In this document: piece by piece, positions 25,253 through 35,809 of the stretch
How the letters are laid out: every line of letters begins with the position of its first letter
Position numbering within the stretch: the stretch's first letter is position 1
Origin: CAVXFL01 sp963761015
GTDB lineage: Bacteria; Pseudomonadota; Alphaproteobacteria; Acetobacterales; Acetobacteraceae
Assembly (NCBI GenBank): GCA_963761015.1
Contig: CAVXFL010000015.1
Span: 124,001 to 188,000 of the forward strand
Length of the DNA stretch: 64,000 nt
Direction of reading: 5' to 3'
Translations under genes and position numbers: made by a program
Notes under the pieces: generated by a model
Databases searched by the model: none
What the model saw: only the letters and a program-made list of their open reading frames with translations
Told to the model about the DNA's origin: nothing

Positions 25253-27530
25253 ATGAGCTTCGGCGCCGAGCAGATTTACGCGCTCCTTCCGGCGATCCAC
25301 CGCACCCGCGACGCGGCGGCGGGCGCGAAGCTGAAGGCGCTGCTCGGGGTCATCGCCGAGCAGGTCGGCGTGCTGGAGCAGGATCTGCGCGGCCTTTACG
25401 GCGACGAATTCATCGAGACTTGCGCGCCCTGGGTCGTGCCCTATATCGGCGATCTCGTCGGCTGGACGCCGCTGTTGCCCGGCGTGCCGGGCACGGCGGG
25501 TGGCCGTGCCGAGGTCGCCAACACTATCGGCTACCGCCGGCGCAAGGGCACCGTCATCGCGCTCGAGCAACTGGGCGCCGACGTGACCGCGCGGCCGGTG
25601 CGGGTGGTCGAGTATTTCCGCCGCCTCGCGGTCAACCAAAGCTTGCATCATCTGCGTCCGGAGGCCGGCGGCTACGCCGATTTGCGCGACGGCGCGGCGC
25701 TGCGCCGGCTCGGCGGCCCGTTCGAGACCGCCAGCCGGACGATCGACGTGCGCCGTATCGCTCCCCGCCAACGGGATGCCGCCGATCCCGACAGCACGCC
25801 GCTCGATGTCGCCCTGCACGGGGCGGGGCGGTTCAACATTCCCGATGTCGGCGCCTGGGTCTGGCGCTGGAATGCCTATCCGGTCGCCGGCCAACCCGCG
25901 TGCCGGGTGGACGCGCGCCGCTTTTTGTTCAGCCCGCTCGGCGCGGACATGCCGTTGTTCAACCAGCCGGCCCCGCGTGCCGCGTTCGATCATCTGACCA
26001 CGCGCGCCGACGTGCCGCAGCCCATCGGACGGCGGGAATTTCACGACAACCCGGCAAGCTTCTACGGGACCGATCGCAGTATTCTCGTCACGGCGGACGG
26101 CGACGCGAAGACGTTGGCGCAAATCTGCGTCTGCAACCTCGCCGACGCATCGCCAGGCGCCGACTGGGCAGTCGGTCCCCTGGGCAAGATTGCCATCGAC
26201 CCGGTGCTCGGCCGCATTGTGTTTCCCAGCGACGCGGCGGCGCCGTCCGAGGTCACGGTCGATTACTGCTACGGCTTTCCCGCCGACATCGGCGGTGGCC
26301 CTTACGATCGCGGCCAAAGACTGCCGCTCGATCGGCAGAGCATCCGTTGGCAGCAGACGGTCGGCGACGGGACAAGCCTCGCGAACGCCGTAGCGGCGTT
26401 CAACGCCGAGCCGCCCGGCACGGTCGGGCTGATCCTGCTCCCCGGCTTCGGCGTGATGGACATCGACCTCACTGGCGGGAATGCGATCGACATCCGCCCG
26501 GGCAGCCAGCTCTGGATCGTCGCGGCCGAAATCCATGGCGCCGGCATTTCAGCCGGCTGGAGCCCGATCCGCGCCCGCGCAACGTTACGCGGAAATATCG
26601 ACATCGTCGGCGCGTACGCTCCCGCCGATCCGACGGACAGCGCGCCCGAGGGCCAGGTGTTCCTGAGCGGCGTGCTGCTGGCGGGCGGCGTGCGCGTCAC
26701 CGGACGGCGGCTCAGTCTCGGGTTGCAGGACTGCACGGTCGTGCCGGGACACGCGCTCACCCGCGACGGCCAGCCGTCGGACCCCTGCGCGGTGTCGGTT
26801 GCGGTGGAGAGCGCCGGTTCCGCTTTGACGCTGGACCGCAGCATCGCCGGCGCGCTGCGCGTGCATGCCGCCGCGTCCGCGCGTGTGACCGATTGCATCG
26901 TGGACGCCACCGCGCCCTGGCTGGTCGCCTTCGCGGGCCCCGACGGGGCGAGCGAGGGCGGGACGCTGCACGTCGAGAACAGCACCGTCATCGGCAAGGT
27001 CTGGACGCATCTGCTGCCGCTCGCGTCGAACACGATATTCCATGCCGAGCGTTTGCGGCGGGAATCCGTGGAAGGCGTCGGTCTGGTGCACGCGGCGGCA
27101 GTCCGGCTGCGTGCGCTTCTGCTTCGTCCCCAGCGACGCCCTGACCCCCCGCCAGTATCGCTGCCTGCCCGGCGATCCCGCGCGGGAGAACGCGCTCGCG
27201 CCGAGCTTCGTCAGCCCGCGCTATGGCCACCCGTCCTACGCGCTGCTGAGCGGCGACTGCCCGGTCGCGGTCTGGCAGGGCGCGGACGACGAGAGCCAGA
27301 TCGGTGCCTACCATTTGCTTTACGAAACCCAGGGTGTCGCCAATTTCCGCACCCGGCTCGACGAGTACATGCCGTTCAGCCTGGAGGCGGGGATCTTCCT
27401 GATCCCGGCCCGGCCCGAGCCTTCGCCACTGGCTTATCCGACTTACGGCAGCGCCTTGGCCTGCGCCCCATGGCTGACGGCGGCGGCCGATCCGCTGGAC
27501 TGGCTCGCCATCGGCGCGGCGTTGATCTGA
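25253..27530 (+). CDS. Tail protein I-like/beta-helix protein of the eCIS baseplate, frameshifted as sequenced
   Basis: About 758 aa once one extra base is skipped. The N-terminal ~130 residues look like a P2 gpI-type tail protein: LPAIHRTRDAAAG, then YGDEFIETCAPWVVPYIGDL, and NTIGYRRRKGTVIALEQL. The middle has repeated strand patterns (RATLRGNIDIVGAY, GVLLAGGVRVTGRR, GTLHVENSTVIGKV) suggesting a right-handed beta-helix. The C-terminus (SGCVRFCFVP, then RYGHPSYALLSGDCP and DEYMPFSLEAGIFLIPA) is in another frame from about 27080, where one G in 27077-27081 is extra; total length is 3n+1. A surface, fibre-like role is plausible given the beta-helix, but unproven. Confidence 0.75.
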
Positions 27531-27557
27531 GCCCCGGATGCGATCGAGGAGGACGCG

Positions 27558-29950
27558 ATGAAAGGCGACTTCAGCCGGCTCCGGTTCGATCGAGCCAGGA
27601 ACTATACCTCCGTCCTCGCGCAGCAAGGCCGGGTCCAGCTCGATTCGGACGCCAACGAGCAGCGGGCGATCGACGAATATCTGCGCGCCATTGGCCTGGC
27701 CGACATCATCGGACGGAGCCGGCGCGCCGGCGCACGACGCCGGCTTCGCGATCACCGTGCCGGACGACCGCACGATCGTGATCGGGCCAGGGCGTTACTA
27801 CGTCGAAGGTCTGCTCTGCGAGGCGGCGCAGGCCGTCGATTACATGCAGCAGCCCTGGCTGATTCACCCCCAGCCGGACGCGGCTACGCTGCTGTCCGGG
27901 CTGCGCCGCAATCCGTCCGGCACGGTGCGGGTCTGGCTCGAAGCCTGGCGCCGGCTGGTCACGCCGATCGACGATCCGGGCATCAAGGACGTGGCGCTGG
28001 GCGAGGCCGATACCACCGATCGGCTGCAAACCGTCTGGCGCGTGGTGGCCGAGGCGGGGCCGGCCGCCGAGCGGCAACAGACCTGTTGCGCGTCCATGCG
28101 CGCCCCCCGTCGCGTTGTCCTGCCCGGCCGCATGACGGTCGGCGTCCAGGACGCCTCCGGGCAGGGCGCGTGCCTGCCCGCGCCGCACGCCGGCTACCGG
28201 GGCCTCGAAGAATCAGCTTTACCGGGTGGAGGTGCATCACGGCGGCGAGGTCGGCAAGGCGACCTTCAAATGGTCCCGAGACAATGGCTCCGTGGTGACG
28301 CGGATCACCAATGTCAGCGGGCCGGTCGTCACCGTGGACAGTCTGGGCCCGGACGCCAATCTCGGTTTTCTGCCGCAACAGTGGGTCGAACTCACCGACG
28401 ACGGCGACGAGTTCGGCCAGCGGCCGAACCAGCCCGGACAGTTGCTGCAAATCGCCAGCCTGGGCCCGGGCCCGCTCGACATCACGCTGACCCAACCCGC
28501 CCCGGCGCTGAACACCGCGAACGGCCACGCCAAGCTGCGCCGCTGGGATCAGGCAGGCACCGATGCCACGCCGAACGGCGTGCCGATGCACCCGGCGGGT
28601 CCGAACATCCTGGAAAGCGGGATTTTCGTGCAGTTCTCGCCCAACCAGCCGTTCAGCAGCGGCGATTACTGGCTGGTGCCGGCGCGCACCGCGACCGGGG
28701 CGCCCGAGTGGCCGCCCTCGGACAGCGACGGCGCGGAATACCAGCCGGCGCACACCACGCTCGTGCATCGCGCGCCGCTCGCCTGCATCCATTTCAACGC
28801 GAATGCCGGCGGCTTCACCGTCGAGTCCTGCCGCGACATTTTCTCGCCGCTCACCGAGATCACGCCCGTCGCCGTTCCCCCGGCTTTGCATGTCAGCGCG
28901 ATCAACTGGCCGAACGACGACATCTTCACGCTCGACCAGCTTCTGTTCCAAGGTCTGACCGTGACCCTGGACGCGGCGCCGGCGGACACGCTCGACGCGG
29001 CGATTTTCATCGTCAAGCTGGAAATTCCCTTCGCTGGCGGCGGCTCGGAAGCCACCGTCGTCGGGATCGCCTCCGGGGCAACCGGCGGCGTCTTGCGCCT
29101 GGAGGCGGTTCTGGACGGCGGCGTGAGCGTGTCCGCGGCCAACAATGCCATCGCGTGGAAACTCGGCCGCAACCTGTTCGGCACGCTCGCCCAGTTGGCC
29201 GACGCACAAGCCGCGCTCGCCGATAGCGGCGAGTTCATTCGCGCGCGGGTGATCCTGAAGGGCCACGCCATCCGCAGCGCCAGCGCGGCCACGCCGATGT
29301 TCCTGGACGGGCAGTGCTTTGGCACGCTGGCGAAACGCGCCGACAGCACCCCGCGCACCGATCTGACTTTTCCATCCGGAAACGGCGTGAAGGCGAGCGA
29401 CTTCGAGAGCTGGTTCTATCTCGCGCCGATCCAGCGCCTCGAGAACGTGACGGTCGCCCCCGCGAAGGTCGCCTTCGTCGTCGCGCGCTCGCCGATCATC
29501 CGCTTGGGGGTGAAACTGGTCGACAACACCGCCGGCCACCCCGACCCGAACAGCCCGGCAGTCGTGCCCACGGTGACGATGGTGCTGCACTACAATGCGC
29601 TCGCGGACACGACCGTTTTGCTGACGGTCTCCGGCGGCACGCCTGGGATCGTGCAAGCGCCGCCGCGCGTGACCGTTCCGCGCGGCGCCAAGTCGCCGGC
29701 CACGGCCGTGCAGCTCTCGGTGCGCAATCCGGGCGCGGTTACGCAAACGTTCACCGTTACGGCCTCGCTGATCCTGCCGAGCGGGCAGCAGACCAACGCC
29801 AGCGCGACGATCGAGGTCACCGGCGTGGCGGCGCCCGGTACCGGCCCGATCTTCACGCCCGGCCCGATCACCGGACCGATATTGAGCGCGCTGACCATCG
29901 ACACGCCGAGCGCTCCGCCGCCACCCTCGCCGCCGGACCGGAAAGGCTGA
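27558..29950 (+). CDS. DUF6519 eCIS protein, two frameshifts as sequenced
   Basis: About 796 aa after skipping two extra bases (at 27719-27720 and 28207-28210; length 3n+2). The N-terminus, FSRLRFDRARNYTSVLAQQG then RVQLDSDANEQRAIDEYL, is the DUF6519 signature that I know from eCIS loci. The second segment continues with ITVPDDRTIVIGPGRYYVEG, and the third from LYRVEVHHGGEVGKATFKWS through many beta-rich stretches to Pro-rich PPPPSPPDRKG. DUF6519 has no assigned biochemical function; its size, beta content and place after the baseplate genes suggest an outer baseplate or fibre-like structural part. GGAGGA lies about 8 bp upstream of the ATG. Confidence 0.75.
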
Positions 29951-29954
29951 CGCC

Positions 29955-30860
29955 ATGCGCGCCGTCTGGTCGTTCTGGAGCGAGCCGTTCCGCGCCCATT
30001 ACGGGCCGGTTTGGGGAACGCCGCTGAACCACGCGCTCGCCTGGGTCGTCTCGGTGCTGAGCGCGTCGCGGCACTATCCTGACACCTTGCTGGTTACCGA
30101 CAGCCCGGGCGCGAAGCTGCTGGCCGACCGGCTCGGGCTGCCCTTCGCCGAGGTCTCGACCGCGCTCGACCGGCTGCGCGGGCGCGATCCCGGCTGGTGG
30201 GTGCTCGGCAAGCTGGCGGCGTATGAGGCGCAGGACGCGCCGTTCGTTCACATCGACAACGACGTGTTTCTGTGGAAGCGCCTGCCCGCCGAACTGGAAG
30301 CCGCGCCGGTGCTCGCGCAGCATCCGGAGGTCTATGGCCCCGGACAGGACATCTATCGTCCGCAGGATGTGGAGCAGACATTGGCCGAAACGGGCGGCGT
30401 GCTGCCGGTCGAGTGGGAATGGGCGCGCTCGCAAGGCCCCGGCCTGACCGCTGCGAATTGCGGCATCCTCGGCGGCTGCGACACCGGATTCATGCGGCAC
30501 TTCGCCAGCACCGCGCGCGGCCTGATCGAGCGGCCGGAAAACGCCACGGGATGGATGCAGCATACCGACAAGCGGCGCTTCGTCTATCTGATGGAGCAAT
30601 TCGTGCTCTCCGCCTGCCTCGGCTATCACCGCTACGCGCCGGCTTCTCCGCACAGGGGTGTGCGCGTGCAATACTTGTTTCGTTCGTGGGACGAAGCCCG
30701 CGACCCGAACCGAGCCGCCAGGCTGGGCTTCACGCATCTGATGGCGCACTCGAAACGGGCGCCGGACATCATGGCCCGGCTCACCGCGCGCGTGCGCCGC
30801 GACTGGCCCGATTATTTCCGGCGCTGTGAACGCAGCGGCGATTTTCTGTTGGCCGGCTGA
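29955..30860 (+). CDS. DUF6734 glycosyltransferase-like protein in the eCIS operon
   Basis: 301-aa protein with a GT-A-like layout. The N-terminal MRAVWSFWSEPF segment is followed by LNHALAWVVSVLSASRHY and YPDTLLVTDSPGAKLLADRLG. A D101-N-D103 motif sits in VHIDNDVFLWKRLP, like the DxD metal/nucleotide site of glycosyltransferases, then NCGILGGCDTGF and, near the end, GFTHLMAHSKR. The gene is 5 bp after the DUF6519 stop and 17 bp before the DUF4157 gene, so it is clearly in the operon. Possible roles are glycosylation of an eCIS part or a delivered enzyme; the family is uncharacterised and I cannot choose. No signal peptide or membrane span. Confidence 0.7.
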   Translation: MRAVWSFWSEPFRAHYGPVWGTPLNHALAWVVSVLSASRHYPDTLLVTDSPGAKLLADRLGLPFAEVSTALDRLRGRDPGWWVLGKLAAYEAQDAPFVHIDNDVFLWKRLPAELEAAPVLAQHPEVYGPGQDIYRPQDVEQTLAETGGVLPVEWEWARSQGPGLTAANCGILGGCDTGFMRHFASTARGLIERPENATGWMQHTDKRRFVYLMEQFVLSACLGYHRYAPASPHRGVRVQYLFRSWDEARDPNRAARLGFTHLMAHSKRAPDIMARLTARVRRDWPDYFRRCERSGDFLLAG

Positions 30861-30876
30861 GAAGGAGGGGGGCGAG

Positions 30877-32762
30877 GTGCGCGCGCTCGTGCATTCGCGG
30901 CCCGGCGCTATTCCGGCGAGTCCGGTGCGAGCGGCCCCCGCGATGGTGTCAGCGAGTCCTGCGCCAGCGCATCAGGCACACAGCCTTTCGTCCATCGCCA
31001 TCGACGCCCCGGCATTACGTCCGAAACTGGTCGTGGGCGCGACGGACGACCCATTGGAGCGGGAAGCCGACGAGGCGGCCGATCGGGTCATGCGCATGCC
31101 CGATTCGGCGCCGGCGCTGTCGGCGTCCTCGCTGGAGCTCCGCCGCAAATGCGCCGCCTGCGAGGAGGAGGAGCATGTGGCGCGCGCGCCCCTCGACAGC
31201 GCCGCGGAAGCGCCGAGCGCGGAGGCGCCGGCGATCGTCCACGAGGTGCTCCGCTCGCCCGGCCAGCCGCTCGATCCCGCGTCACGCGCTTTCTTCGAAC
31301 CACGGTTCGGCGCCGATTTCAGCGGCGTGCGCGTGCATCACGACGGCCGAGCCGCCGAATCGGCGCGAACGGTACGGGCGATGGCCTATGCGGCTGGTGA
31401 GCACGTCGTGTTCGGAGACGCCATGTATCGGCCGGGCACGACGCGTGGCGATCGATTGCTGGCGCACGAACTCACACATGTATTGCAAACTCGCGCGCAT
31501 GTCACCGCGCCTTCGGCAGCGGGTCCGGCCGGTTTCATTCGTCGTCAGGGCACGCCGGCGGCAACGCCGGCCCCGACGGCGATCACGTTCAGCTCGGCAG
31601 ACCCCGTGCATGTGCCGAGTTGCGGACCCATGACCGCCACTGCGAACGTGCCGGGCGCCGCATTCTCGTTGGCGGCCAATCCGACGGCCGTCGATCCGGG
31701 AACAACGATCGCAGCCAATGGCGCGATAGCCATCGCACCCGCGCAGGCCGCCGGGCAGATCAACGTGGTCGCGACCACGGCGGGCGGATCGTGGTCGCAG
31801 CCGCTCAGGATCCGGTCGCAACCAACCGGCATCGCGAGCACGAGCTTCGTGTCCGCAGCGGCAACGACAGACTACGGCGGAACATTCAACCACACGTTCA
31901 TCAGCGCCGACGGAAACGTGGCGTCGCTCGACAATGTGGCGGTCGGCGAGCGGTTCATCGGCGTGCCGAACCCGACCGCGAGCCTCCCACGCGATCACGG
32001 CACCAACCAATCCTTTTGGGGGCACGTTCACGCTCGCCACCGCGGACGTTGACGCCGAACGCGACGAACAACTGGTTCCTGACCAGCGCCGGGCAGCTCA
32101 ACGGCTCGTTCGACAGCATCACTATCGAAAAAGCCAACATCAACGTGGGGCGGTTCGTGCAAAGCGCCTCGCAGCCCAGCCCGCCGCAAGCATTGCCGGC
32201 GACCATGACGCTCACGCAAGGGCTGCATTGGTTTTGTCCGCAGGCGCCGGCGGCGACGCGATGGCGCATGCCCGCCTTCGTCACGCTCGGGCATAGCCGC
32301 TCATTGCGCAACCGTGCCGGCGTGGTCGAATTCGTCACCACCGTGAACGGTCTCGAGCACGTCGAGACTTATGATGGGCCGCTCGCGGTATCCAATTTCA
32401 ACGCCTCGCCGGCCAACACGCCGCGCAGCCCGCCTGCCCCGCCGACACCGACGCCCACGCCAACTCCGCCAACCTCGCCGACGCCCACCCCAACTCCGCC
32501 AACCTCGCCATCGCCGACGCCGGCGGCACCCGCCGCGAGAACCGTCGCCCTGACCGTCGATTCGTTGCCAACGGCGATACCGGCCGGCCAGAGCATCGGC
32601 TTCTCATTCGTCGGCGGTAATCTCGGCTGCTCGGTCGCGGCAAACGCCAGCAACAATCACCTCGCCACTCTGACCGTCGGAACCAGCGCGGGAACAGTGA
32701 CGGTGGAGGCGGCGGACAACAGCGGCGTCAACCGTGCCAGGGTCGGCGTCACGATCACCTGA
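30877..32762 (+). CDS. DUF4157 eCIS-associated protein 1, two frameshifts as sequenced
   Basis: About 627 aa after skipping two extra bases (near 31981 and 32048-32051; length 3n+2). The N-terminal DUF4157 region has the RKCAACEEEE cysteine motif near residue 91, PGQPLDPASRAFFEPRFG, FSGVRVHHDGRAAESA, and a zinc-protease-like LLAHELTHVLQ with HELTH at 197-201. DUF4157 marks eCIS cargo and may act in release or loading. The rest is beta-rich (TNPFGGTFTLATAD, NATNNWFLTSAGQLNGSF, GLHWFCPQAPAA), then a PT-rich linker (PPTPTPTPTPPTSP) and a final ~70-residue Ig-like domain. The GTG at 30877 follows AAGGAGGGG; no ATG start fits. Confidence 0.75.
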
Positions 32763-32834
32763 ACCGTGCCGGCGGGCATGCGGCCGACGCGGTGCGCGCT
32801 ATCGCCGGTTCATGCGTGCAACAGGCGATTCGAT

Positions 32835-34226
32835 CTACTTCTCTCCGCAACCCTTGACGAGATCCGCCGTGGGATGCCTCCCGATTTCCGGCGCGGAAGC
32901 CGGCGTGATGATGTAGGTGACCGTCTTGCAGTCCGGGGCGTAGAAGAGGTCAGTGGGCACGACGTCGTGCCAGTGCCTCGAATCGCGAAGCGCCGTTTTG
33001 GCCAACAAGCAGTCAGCGATTTCTTGCCGCTTCGCCCATTCGATTCCGGTTCTGTCGGTAAATCGTTTCGCAAATTCCTTGTCACATATCGACTCGGCGC
33101 CGATTGCCGGAATCCCTGCGGCGCAGTATTCTCCTTCGAGATCCTTGCTGGCCTGGTTGAATTTCCCCCAACTCAGCGCAAAGGCCAGTTTCGCATCTTT
33201 GCAATGCTCGGCCTCGCCCTGCTTCAGCTTCTTTGCGGCCTCCAGCGTAACGAGCATTCTTTTTGCGACAGTCTGTCCCTCCGGGCAGGCGCGACCATGG
33301 GGCGTCTTCTCGGTTCCATCGTCGAACGTCCCATCTTTGGTGTATATCGATTGGGTAATTTTGATCTCGGCATAGTGATCGACTCGCGCATTGCATTTAC
33401 TGGCCTTGAGTTCCTGGAAAGTGAGCTGATCGTTGCTCACGGCGCGTTCGGTAACGCCCAGGACCGTCGGCGGCACATCCGGAACGGCCCTGACTTGCTG
33501 CAGGGTCGCCGGTGTCGGGTCGCACGTGATGGCGGGCAGTCGCGTCGGCAGCGGTCCGGTTACGATCTTGTCGTCGGCCCGCTTGCATGGCTGGCGCTGC
33601 AGTGTCAAAGCCGACCGAAGAGTTGAAGAGATTTGCGGGAGCGACGTTGATTTAGCGCCGACGCTCATTCCTCCCGCGGTGACCGCATTGGCGACGCGGT
33701 CCGCCTCTTGCTCGAAACGGTCGCCGGCGGGCGCGATCGTCAGAGTTGCGCCGCCGCCCGCTGCAGCCCCGCGTTGCTGCACGACATGGGCCAACTCGTG
33801 AGCGAGCAGCGTTCGGCCTTCGGCGGTTCCGGACGCGAACTGACCGGCGCCGAATACGATGTTGTGGCCGACCGTGTAGGCCCGCGCGCCCACCGCTCTT
33901 GCCGAGGCGTTGGCCGGTGCGTCGGCATGCACGCGCACATGGCCGAAATCGTGGCCGAGGCGGCGCTCCATGACATCACGCGTAACCGGATCGATCGGCT
34001 TGCCGGGCGAGCGGAGAACCTCGCTCACGATCGCCGGCACCCGGGACTGTGTTGTTTCCGCCGGTGTGGCGTGCCGCACCGGCATCCGGCCAAAATCGTG
34101 TCCGAGGCGCGCTGGTGCCGTTTCAGTTGGTCCGGGCGACGGTGAGCGGGGTTTCGTCATCACAGCCTGTCCGGCACGCGACGATTTGAGCTGAACCGGG
34201 CGCTCGTTTGGCATGAACGTCAGCAC
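32835..34226 (-). CDS. DUF4157 eCIS-associated protein 2 with an unrecognised C-terminal domain
   Basis: 463-aa candidate cargo protein. DUF4157 core: SPGKPIDPVTRDVMERRLGH, FGHVRVHADAPANASARAVG, AYTVGHNIVFGAGQF and LLAHELAHVVQQR with HELAH at 143-147. It lacks the CAAC motif of the other two. The C-terminal ~250 residues are unlike the rest: cysteine-containing, charged, with HGRACPEGQTVAKRMLVTLE, KLAFALSWGKFNQASKDLEG, RHWHDVVPTDLFYAP and CKTVTYIITP. I recognise no domain there. The DNA of this part is visibly less GC-rich than its neighbours, which suggests the effector module was acquired separately. GTG 34226 is the preferred start because GGAGGG lies 4-5 bp upstream; ATG 34214 is an alternative. 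The upstream stop is 24 bp away. Confidence 0.75.
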   Translation of the reverse strand: MLTFMPNERPVQLKSSRAGQAVMTKPRSPSPGPTETAPARLGHDFGRMPVRHATPAETTQSRVPAIVSEVLRSPGKPIDPVTRDVMERRLGHDFGHVRVHADAPANASARAVGARAYTVGHNIVFGAGQFASGTAEGRTLLAHELAHVVQQRGAAAGGGATLTIAPAGDRFEQEADRVANAVTAGGMSVGAKSTSLPQISSTLRSALTLQRQPCKRADDKIVTGPLPTRLPAITCDPTPATLQQVRAVPDVPPTVLGVTERAVSNDQLTFQELKASKCNARVDHYAEIKITQSIYTKDGTFDDGTEKTPHGRACPEGQTVAKRMLVTLEAAKKLKQGEAEHCKDAKLAFALSWGKFNQASKDLEGEYCAAGIPAIGAESICDKEFAKRFTDRTGIEWAKRQEIADCLLAKTALRDSRHWHDVVPTDLFYAPDCKTVTYIITPASAPEIGRHPTADLVKGCGEK

Positions 34227-34249
34227 GTTGCCCTCCGTGGACGCAAGCT

Positions 34250-35809
34250 TCAGAACGACTTCGGTCTGAACGTCGGAATTTCGAGCTTCGCCGGCTGCAA
34301 GGTCAGCTTGTTGCGCGCGAAGGTCACGCGCACGACGCGGTCCTCGGGGCGGGCGCTGTTGGGCGGCGCCTTGCTTGCGCCGCAGGACCACTCTCCCGCG
34401 CCGATGCTCCGGCAGCCGCTCTCGGCGCCGTCGCCCAGGATCGGGTCGGCGACACGCGAGCCGAAGCCGCCGAGCGCCTTGGCCACGAACGCCACGCGCC
34501 GCGCCGCCAACGCTTGGTTGTACTCCTCCCGCCCGGAAGCGGGCCCTTCCCAGGATGCGCTGCCGATCAGGCGCACATCGAGATCGGGCGAGTTGCGCAG
34601 CCACGAGAGCACGGCATCCAACTCCTTAGCGCCCGCTTGCGTTAGAACCGGACCCGAACCGCGCCCGGGCTGATCCTGCTCGAAATGGATCGTGTCGGTC
34701 CACAGCACCCCGAGCCGTGGCGCCAGTGGTGCCGGTCCGCCCGGTTCCGGGGGCTTCACCTCGGGCGGGCCGCATTCCAGTCCCTTCGGGACCAACGGCG
34801 GCGTGCAGCATTTCCCGCTCAGCGTCCGTTGCCAGGGCAGGCACAACGCTCCGGGCGAGGGCTGCGGCACATCCCTGCTGCTCTTGCAGTGCCCGTCCCC
34901 GCCGACGAACGTGTCGGCGGGGCAGCAGCGGCCTTCGGCGAAGGCGATGCGGTCCGGTGTGCAGCAGGCCTGCGCGCTGTCGATCTCGCCCAGGCAGCAT
35001 TCGCCGGCGCGCGCGGGCGAAGTCGCGGCGCGCCAGCCGGTCGGGCACAGCGTCTTGGGCCCGCTCGGCTTGCGACAGCCGAAATGACGGCAAATGAACC
35101 CGCAGCCCGGCGCGTCAGGAACTTTTTCGCACAGCGCTTGCAGGTGATGGACGCACGCCTCGTGGTCGAGCACGTCGATGCACGGGTCCAGTTCCAGGTC
35201 GAGCGGACCGCCCACCGTCTTCCGCTGCCGGCGCAGCATGGGCCGCGCGCCGGCCGACTGCTGGACCACGTGCGCGAGTTCATGCGCGAGCAGCCGGCGG
35301 TCGGCCGACCCGTCGCCGAGCACCACGTGATTGCCGACCGTGTAGGCGCGCGCGTTGACCGCTCGGGCGGATGCGGCGGCCGCCGTGTCCGCGTGGACCC
35401 GCACCTTCGCGAAATCATGGCCGAGACGCGGCTCGAAGAATGCGCGTTCGGCGCCGCCGAGCGGCGTGCCGGGCGTGGCGAGCACGTCGTGCACGAGCGG
35501 CGGCGCGAGGCGGCCGGCTTCGGCGGTCGACCCGTCGCCGGCTTTGCGCGCCAGCGACATCGCCGCCTCGTCATTCTCGCACGCGGCGCACTTGCGTTGG
35601 ATCGTGCCGGCGCCCGAGTGGCCGGCAGGCGATGCGCTCTCCCCGCCGACGACGCGCTCCGTGATCCGCTCCGCTTCGCGTTCCGCCGCATCGCCCGCGT
35701 GACCGACCAGCAGTTCCGGCGCGGTTGAACGCCGCGCGGCGCGCGGCGCGCGGCTTTTGCGCGCCGCCACATGTTGCACGGCATGGGTTTGGACAAGTGG
35801 GGCAAACAT
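34250..35809 (-). CDS. DUF4157-OmpA-like eCIS-associated protein 3
   Basis: 519-aa protein with three parts. Residues 1-190: DUF4157, with the QRKCAACE motif at 71-78, FEPRLGHDFAKVRVHADTA, and HELAH at 176-180 in LLAHELAHVVQQ. Residues ~205-345: a Cys-rich region with many paired cysteines (ECCLG, ACCTP, GRCCPAD, GKCCTPP). Residues ~365-500: an OmpA-like peptidoglycan-associated domain (LTQAGAKELDAVLSWLR, VRLIGSASWEGP, NQALAARRVAFVAKAL, EDRVVRVTF). The first M at 35809 fits the MFAPL start better than an upstream ATG at 35872. The OmpA part could anchor the protein or the particle to the cell wall or target it to one. Upstream of, and coupled to, protein 2. Confidence 0.8.
   Translation of the reverse strand: MFAPLVQTHAVQHVAARKSRAPRAARRSTAPELLVGHAGDAAEREAERITERVVGGESASPAGHSGAGTIQRKCAACENDEAAMSLARKAGDGSTAEAGRLAPPLVHDVLATPGTPLGGAERAFFEPRLGHDFAKVRVHADTAAAASARAVNARAYTVGNHVVLGDGSADRRLLAHELAHVVQQSAGARPMLRRQRKTVGGPLDLELDPCIDVLDHEACVHHLQALCEKVPDAPGCGFICRHFGCRKPSGPKTLCPTGWRAATSPARAGECCLGEIDSAQACCTPDRIAFAEGRCCPADTFVGGDGHCKSSRDVPQPSPGALCLPWQRTLSGKCCTPPLVPKGLECGPPEVKPPEPGGPAPLAPRLGVLWTDTIHFEQDQPGRGSGPVLTQAGAKELDAVLSWLRNSPDLDVRLIGSASWEGPASGREEYNQALAARRVAFVAKALGGFGSRVADPILGDGAESGCRSIGAGEWSCGASKAPPNSARPEDRVVRVTFARNKLTLQPAKLEIPTFRPKSF

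Noticed and set aside
8997..32762. Type VI secretion system or prophage tail
   Set aside because: No TssJLM membrane complex, ClpV or effector-immunity pairs, and no capsid, terminase, lysis or integrase gene; DUF4255, DUF4157, LysM and single-ring AAA+ genes fit eCIS instead.
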